Assembly (NCBI GenBank): GCA_963817135.1
Contig: CAWFNG010000001.1
Location: 1 to 64,000 of the forward strand
Reading direction: 5' to 3'
Length of the DNA: 64,000 nt
Source of the DNA: VAZQ01 sp963817135
GTDB taxonomy: Bacteria > Pseudomonadota > Alphaproteobacteria > Rhizobiales > Xanthobacteraceae
Below the pieces are notes generated by a model, which made no database searches, had not been told where the DNA came from, and saw nothing but the letters and a program-made list of their open reading frames with translations. The translations under genes and the position numbers were made by a program. Positions 61,123-64,000 of the stretch are shown here, piece after piece (position 1 is the first letter of the stretch; each line of letters starts with the position of its first letter).

Positions 61123-62556
61123 ATGCGACGTCTGCGCCGGACGAAAATCGTCGCCACACTCGGACCTGCCTCCTCGGACCGAAGCGTCATTGACGAGCTG
61201 TTCCGCGCCGGGGCGGATGTCTTTCGCATCAATATGAGTCACACCAGCCATGAGCGTATGCGCGAGCTGGTGGCGGCAATTCGCGCGGTCGAAGACGAGC
61301 ACGGCCGTCCCATAGGGGTTCTCGTCGATTTGCAAGGCCCGAAATTGCGGGTCGGCAAATTTGCCGCGGGTTCCGCCGTGCTCATCAAGGGGCAAAGCTT
61401 TACGCTCGACGCGGATCCGGCTCCGGGCGATTCGGAACGCGTGCAGCTGCCCCACCCGGAAATTTTCGGCGCTATCGAGCCCGGTCACGCGCTCCTTCTG
61501 GACGACGGTAAAATTCGCCTGGTCGCGACCGAGGTCGGCAACAAGCGTATCGTGACCCGCGTCGAAGTCGGCGGCAAGCTTTCCGATCGCAAAGGCGTGA
61601 GCCTGCCGGATACAACGGTGCCGTACTCAGCCCTGGCCGAGAAGGACCGTTCCGATCTGGAAGCGGCACTCGACACCGGCATCGACTGGGTCGCGCTCTC
61701 ATTCATCCAGCGGCCGGAAGATATCGCTGAAGCGAAGAAGATCACGCACGGGCGTGCGGCGGTGATGGCCAAGATCGAGAAGCCGCAGGCGGTGCATCGG
61801 CTGGGCGAGATCATGGACCTCGCCGATGCGCTGATGGTCGCGCGCGGCGATCTCGGAGTGGAAATGCCGCTGGAGAAAGTGCCGGGGGTGCAGAAGCAGA
61901 TGACGCGGACCGGCCGTCGCACCGGCAAGCCGGTCGTGGTGGCAACCCAGATGCTCGAATCAATGATCTCGAGCCCGGTCCCGACGCGGGCGGAAGTGTC
62001 CGATGTCTCGACCGCGATCTTCGAAGGCGCGGATGCCGTCATGCTTTCCGCCGAATCCGCCTCCGGGCAGTATCCGGTCGAGGCGGTCGCCACCATGAAC
62101 CGCATTGCCGAGGAAGTGGAAGGCGATGCGCTTTATCGCACCATCATCGACGCCCAGCGCAGCGAGCCGGAGGCGACCGGGGCAGATGCCATTGCCGCGG
62201 CGGCGCGGCAGATCGCGGAGACGCTGGAGCTTTCCGCGATCATTTGCTGGACGAGTTCCGGCGCGACCGGGTTGCGCGTCGCACGCGAACGGCCGAAATC
62301 TCCGATCCTGGCGATTTCCCCGAAACTCTCGACCGGCCGTCGCTTGGCGCTGGCCTGGGGCGTGCACTCCATCGTGGCCGAAGACGCGCGCGACCTCGAC
62401 GACATGGTGGATCGCGCCTGTCGCCTTGCGTTCCGCGACGGCTTTTCCAATACCGGTCAGCGCGCCATCATTGTCGCTGGCGTGCCGCTTGGCACGCCAG
62501 GCGCCACCAACATGTTGCGCATCGCGTTTGTGGGCGCCGAAGCTGGCAGGGCGTGA
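61123..62556 (+). CDS. pyk: Pyruvate kinase
   Basis: This 477-residue enzyme converts phosphoenolpyruvate and ADP to pyruvate and ATP. The N-terminus RRTKIVATLGPASSD, the FRINMSHTSHE substrate loop, DLQGPKLRVG, and the active-site signature VMAKIEKPQAVH with the catalytic lysine are all present. ARGDLGVEMPLEKVP and ATQMLESM complete the barrel. The C-terminal regulatory domain is intact. It follows the DUF1036 gene by five bases and is surely co-transcribed with it. Confidence 0.97.
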   Translation: MRRLRRTKIVATLGPASSDRSVIDELFRAGADVFRINMSHTSHERMRELVAAIRAVEDEHGRPIGVLVDLQGPKLRVGKFAAGSAVLIKGQSFTLDADPAPGDSERVQLPHPEIFGAIEPGHALLLDDGKIRLVATEVGNKRIVTRVEVGGKLSDRKGVSLPDTTVPYSALAEKDRSDLEAALDTGIDWVALSFIQRPEDIAEAKKITHGRAAVMAKIEKPQAVHRLGEIMDLADALMVARGDLGVEMPLEKVPGVQKQMTRTGRRTGKPVVVATQMLESMISSPVPTRAEVSDVSTAIFEGADAVMLSAESASGQYPVEAVATMNRIAEEVEGDALYRTIIDAQRSEPEATGADAIAAAARQIAETLELSAIICWTSSGATGLRVARERPKSPILAISPKLSTGRRLALAWGVHSIVAEDARDLDDMVDRACRLAFRDGFSNTGQRAIIVAGVPLGTPGATNMLRIAFVGAEAGRA

Positions 62557-62610
62557 TCTGTTCCGCCTCGTTGTGAGGAGGGCGCGCCCCCCAGGGTTCT
62601 CAAGCAACGC

Positions 62611-63219
62611 TCAGATATCGCGGCCTTCGAGCTTGTCGGTGAGCTTCTTGATCAAGTCGGGAATGCGCTCGATGTGCGGATGAATCGCAAGTGCGCGCCG
62701 GTAGGCTTCGAGCGCGTGCTTATCGTCGCCGATATCCTGCAGGATAATGCCAAGGCCTGAAAGCGCCCCGAAATGCCGCGGCTCGCGCGTCAGCACCGCC
62801 TGAATGTCGGCCAGCGCCCGGCCCAAATCCTTTTGCGCATAGAAGATCGTGGCGCGGCGATTCCATGCCTCGACATAGTCGGGCTTGATGTCGATGATGG
62901 CATCAAGAAGCTTGATCGCAAGTTCGAAGTCCTTGGCTTCGATCGCGGTCTTGACCCGCCCCATGAGCAGATTGGCGGTATCGCTGGTCGAGGTGAGCCA
63001 GATCGCCCAGATGCGGTTCTCGATGTATTTTGCGCTCTCCTCGTCCGGTGCCACTTTAAGGGCGTCGAACAGGCGATCGAGCGCTTGCGTGCGATCGGCG
63101 CGCAGGGCGCGCGGCGGCTCGACCGGCTTGAGGGGTTCGGGATCTGTCTTTTCGGCAAGCGCAGGCACACCAAGCAAGGCAAGACAGATCAATGCCGAGC
63201 TTTGCGAAAGGAAGCGCAT
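62611..63219 (-). CDS. Exported tetratricopeptide-repeat protein
   Basis: This 202-residue protein has a signal peptide (SQSSALICLALLGVPALA) and then three or four TPR units. The last two are clear: AWNRRATIFYAQKDLGRALA and ALSGLGIILQDIGDDKHALE. It is probably periplasmic and mediates protein contacts. It converges with pyk. The family is widespread in Rhizobiales without a known role. Confidence 0.9.
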   Translation of the reverse strand: MRFLSQSSALICLALLGVPALAEKTDPEPLKPVEPPRALRADRTQALDRLFDALKVAPDEESAKYIENRIWAIWLTSTSDTANLLMGRVKTAIEAKDFELAIKLLDAIIDIKPDYVEAWNRRATIFYAQKDLGRALADIQAVLTREPRHFGALSGLGIILQDIGDDKHALEAYRRALAIHPHIERIPDLIKKLTDKLEGRDI

Positions 63220-63286
63220 GGCGAAAATCTAGTCGTTGACCGCGGCACAAAAAAGACTGGGATTTTGCCGCATCGATGTCGCGCCG

Positions 63287-63412
63287 TCAGCCCTGACGCG
63301 CCTTGAAACGGCGCTGAACCTTGTTGATGACATAGACTCTGCCCTTGCGGCGAACCAGACGGTTGTTGCGATGGCGGCCGCGCAGGGATTTCAATGAATT
63401 GCGGACTTTCAT
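63287..63412 (-). CDS. rpmJ: 50S ribosomal protein L36
   Basis: This 41-residue ORF reads MKVRNSLKSLRGRHRNN, then RKGRVYVINKVQRRFKARQG. It is the alphaproteobacterial, cysteine-free form of L36 and so needs no zinc. It starts at the ATG at 63412. It lies apart from the spc operon, as is usual in this group. The TPR-protein gene lies 67 bp downstream on the same strand. Confidence 0.95.
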   Translation of the reverse strand: MKVRNSLKSLRGRHRNNRLVRRKGRVYVINKVQRRFKARQG

Positions 63413-63499
63413 GGTTTCCACTCTGGCAATTCGCCGCCGAATCCGGCGCCAAATCGGCTGTCAAAAGTGCCGGGAAACTAGGGACGCGACCCGCGCTCG

Positions 63500-63793
63500 T
63501 CAATCCCGCCGGGGCATGGATGCAAGCACGCGCTTTGCTGTTTCGGCCTCGATGAGCGGATAGGTATCGAAATGCGCCGGGATCATATCGGCCCATTCAT
63601 TGAGAATGCGATGCAGTGCCTCGTTGCTTTCCACATCAAGGATGGCAACCGCGCCGCGTCCTGCCCGAGCGTAGATTTGGCGACACGCGCCACTGGCTTC
63701 ATGCGTGGCTATCCACGGCCAGAACGATTGCCGCGCAGCTGCAACATCGGAAGGCCGTTCCGGTCGCGGCGTTGAAATGACGAGAAACAGCAT
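63500..63793 (-). CDS. Muconolactone isomerase-like small protein
   Basis: This 97-residue protein starts at the ATG at 63793 with GAGGAGG upstream; the longer frame to 63991 is antisense to the next gene. MLFLVISTPRPERPSD opens a ferredoxin-like fold, with IYARAGRGAVAILDVESNEA and AHFDTYPLI near the end. It resembles the muconolactone delta-isomerase/YciI-like group of small oligomeric proteins. No other aromatic-degradation gene is nearby, so an enzymatic role is doubtful. Confidence 0.72.
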   Translation of the reverse strand: MLFLVISTPRPERPSDVAAARQSFWPWIATHEASGACRQIYARAGRGAVAILDVESNEALHRILNEWADMIPAHFDTYPLIEAETAKRVLASMPRRD

Positions 63794-63811
63794 GACGAGA
63801 CCTCCTCTAAA

Positions 63812-64000
63812 ATGATCAAAGAGGTGCGGGGACGGGTCGTTGCCGGCACTTTCTTCCATGCTCCCCGGCTCGGCACCGTTGAGATTCTGGAAGACGCGCT
63901 GATCGCCATCGATCACGCCGGCAGCATTGCGGCGGTTGTGGAGCGAAGCGACCCTGCGCAGGCGCGGCTGCGCAGCGAATGCGAAACGCAAGGCAGGCTC
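63812..64000 (+). CDS. guaD: Guanine deaminase, N-terminal part (cut by window edge)
   Basis: The first 63 codons are in the window and the frame is open to the edge. They read MIKEVRGRVVAGTFFHAPRL, then VEILEDALIAIDHAGSIAAV, the start of bacterial guanine deaminases of the amidohydrolase superfamily, which convert guanine to xanthine. The metal-binding HxH motif would lie just beyond the edge. It diverges from the muconolactone-isomerase-like gene with 18 bp between starts. Confidence 0.75.
   Translation, partial: MIKEVRGRVVAGTFFHAPRLGTVEILEDALIAIDHAGSIAAVVERSDPAQARLRSECETQGRL

Noticed and set aside
62556..62611. Short GC palindrome after pyk as a terminator
   Set aside because: The perfect stem is only GGGCGCGCCC without loop or T-run; too weak to claim.

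Overview
The window looks like the chromosome of a hyphomicrobial (Rhizobiales) alphaproteobacterium, most like the Bradyrhizobiaceae/Xanthobacteraceae lineage. Support: high-GC coding with strong C/G third positions; a GapR (DUF2312) protein; the three-part transhydrogenase pntAA-pntAB-pntB beside a small aa3-type oxidase subunit IV; DUF1036, DUF882 and DUF1244 proteins; the 41-residue alphaproteobacterial L36; a perfect CtrA-type box; and many orphan Tat-exported DUF534 and Bug binding proteins.

Layout. 0-2.7 kb: an IS91-type element (HUH transposase plus tyrosine recombinase). 2.8-7.1 kb: a large SAM-cyclase-AAA-TPR signalling protein, an HU protein and a small conserved protein. 7.2-17.4 kb: seven tandem DUF534 (ABC_sub_bind) paralogues, one a pseudogene, with no permease or ATPase. 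An IS1182-type element, a 225-bp MITE-like element and a truncated integrase interrupt them, and three copies share a 3' flank that ends in an IS1182-like terminus. 17.5-23.4 kb: an unlisted 27-residue membrane ORF with its own terminator, a Bug receptor, an amidohydrolase, a glyoxalase (VOC) remnant, an SDR, a DsbA-like protein and an MFS exporter. 23.4-30.7 kb: acetoacetate decarboxylase (frameshifted) with a patatin, then a glycogen-debranching-type enzyme (frameshifted) coupled to a GH63-type glucosidase. 30.7-39.1 kb: a decayed SDR, a TauD dioxygenase, a 3.2-kb polysaccharide island wedged between two truncated genes, then Bug receptors and two DUF465 proteins. 39.2-43.5 kb: an RND pump and its frameshifted adaptor. 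43.7-64 kb: housekeeping genes (rpsU, pnt operon, UbiB-like kinase, AbrB-Doc toxin-antitoxin, pepF, NtrC-type regulator, L,D-transpeptidase, DUF882 protein, gapR, glycerate kinase, pyk, rpmJ and the start of a guanine deaminase).

The left 40 kb is plastic, with mobile elements, remnants and junctions; the right 20 kb is a conserved core. Three simple frameshifts in otherwise intact genes (acetoacetate decarboxylase, debranching enzyme, RND adaptor) all fall where one extra A turns an expected GANTC into GAANTC. GANTC is the CcrM methylation site, so these may be base-calling artefacts rather than real pseudogenes. No tRNA, rRNA or CRISPR array was seen. All identifications come from reading the sequence; no database search was run.
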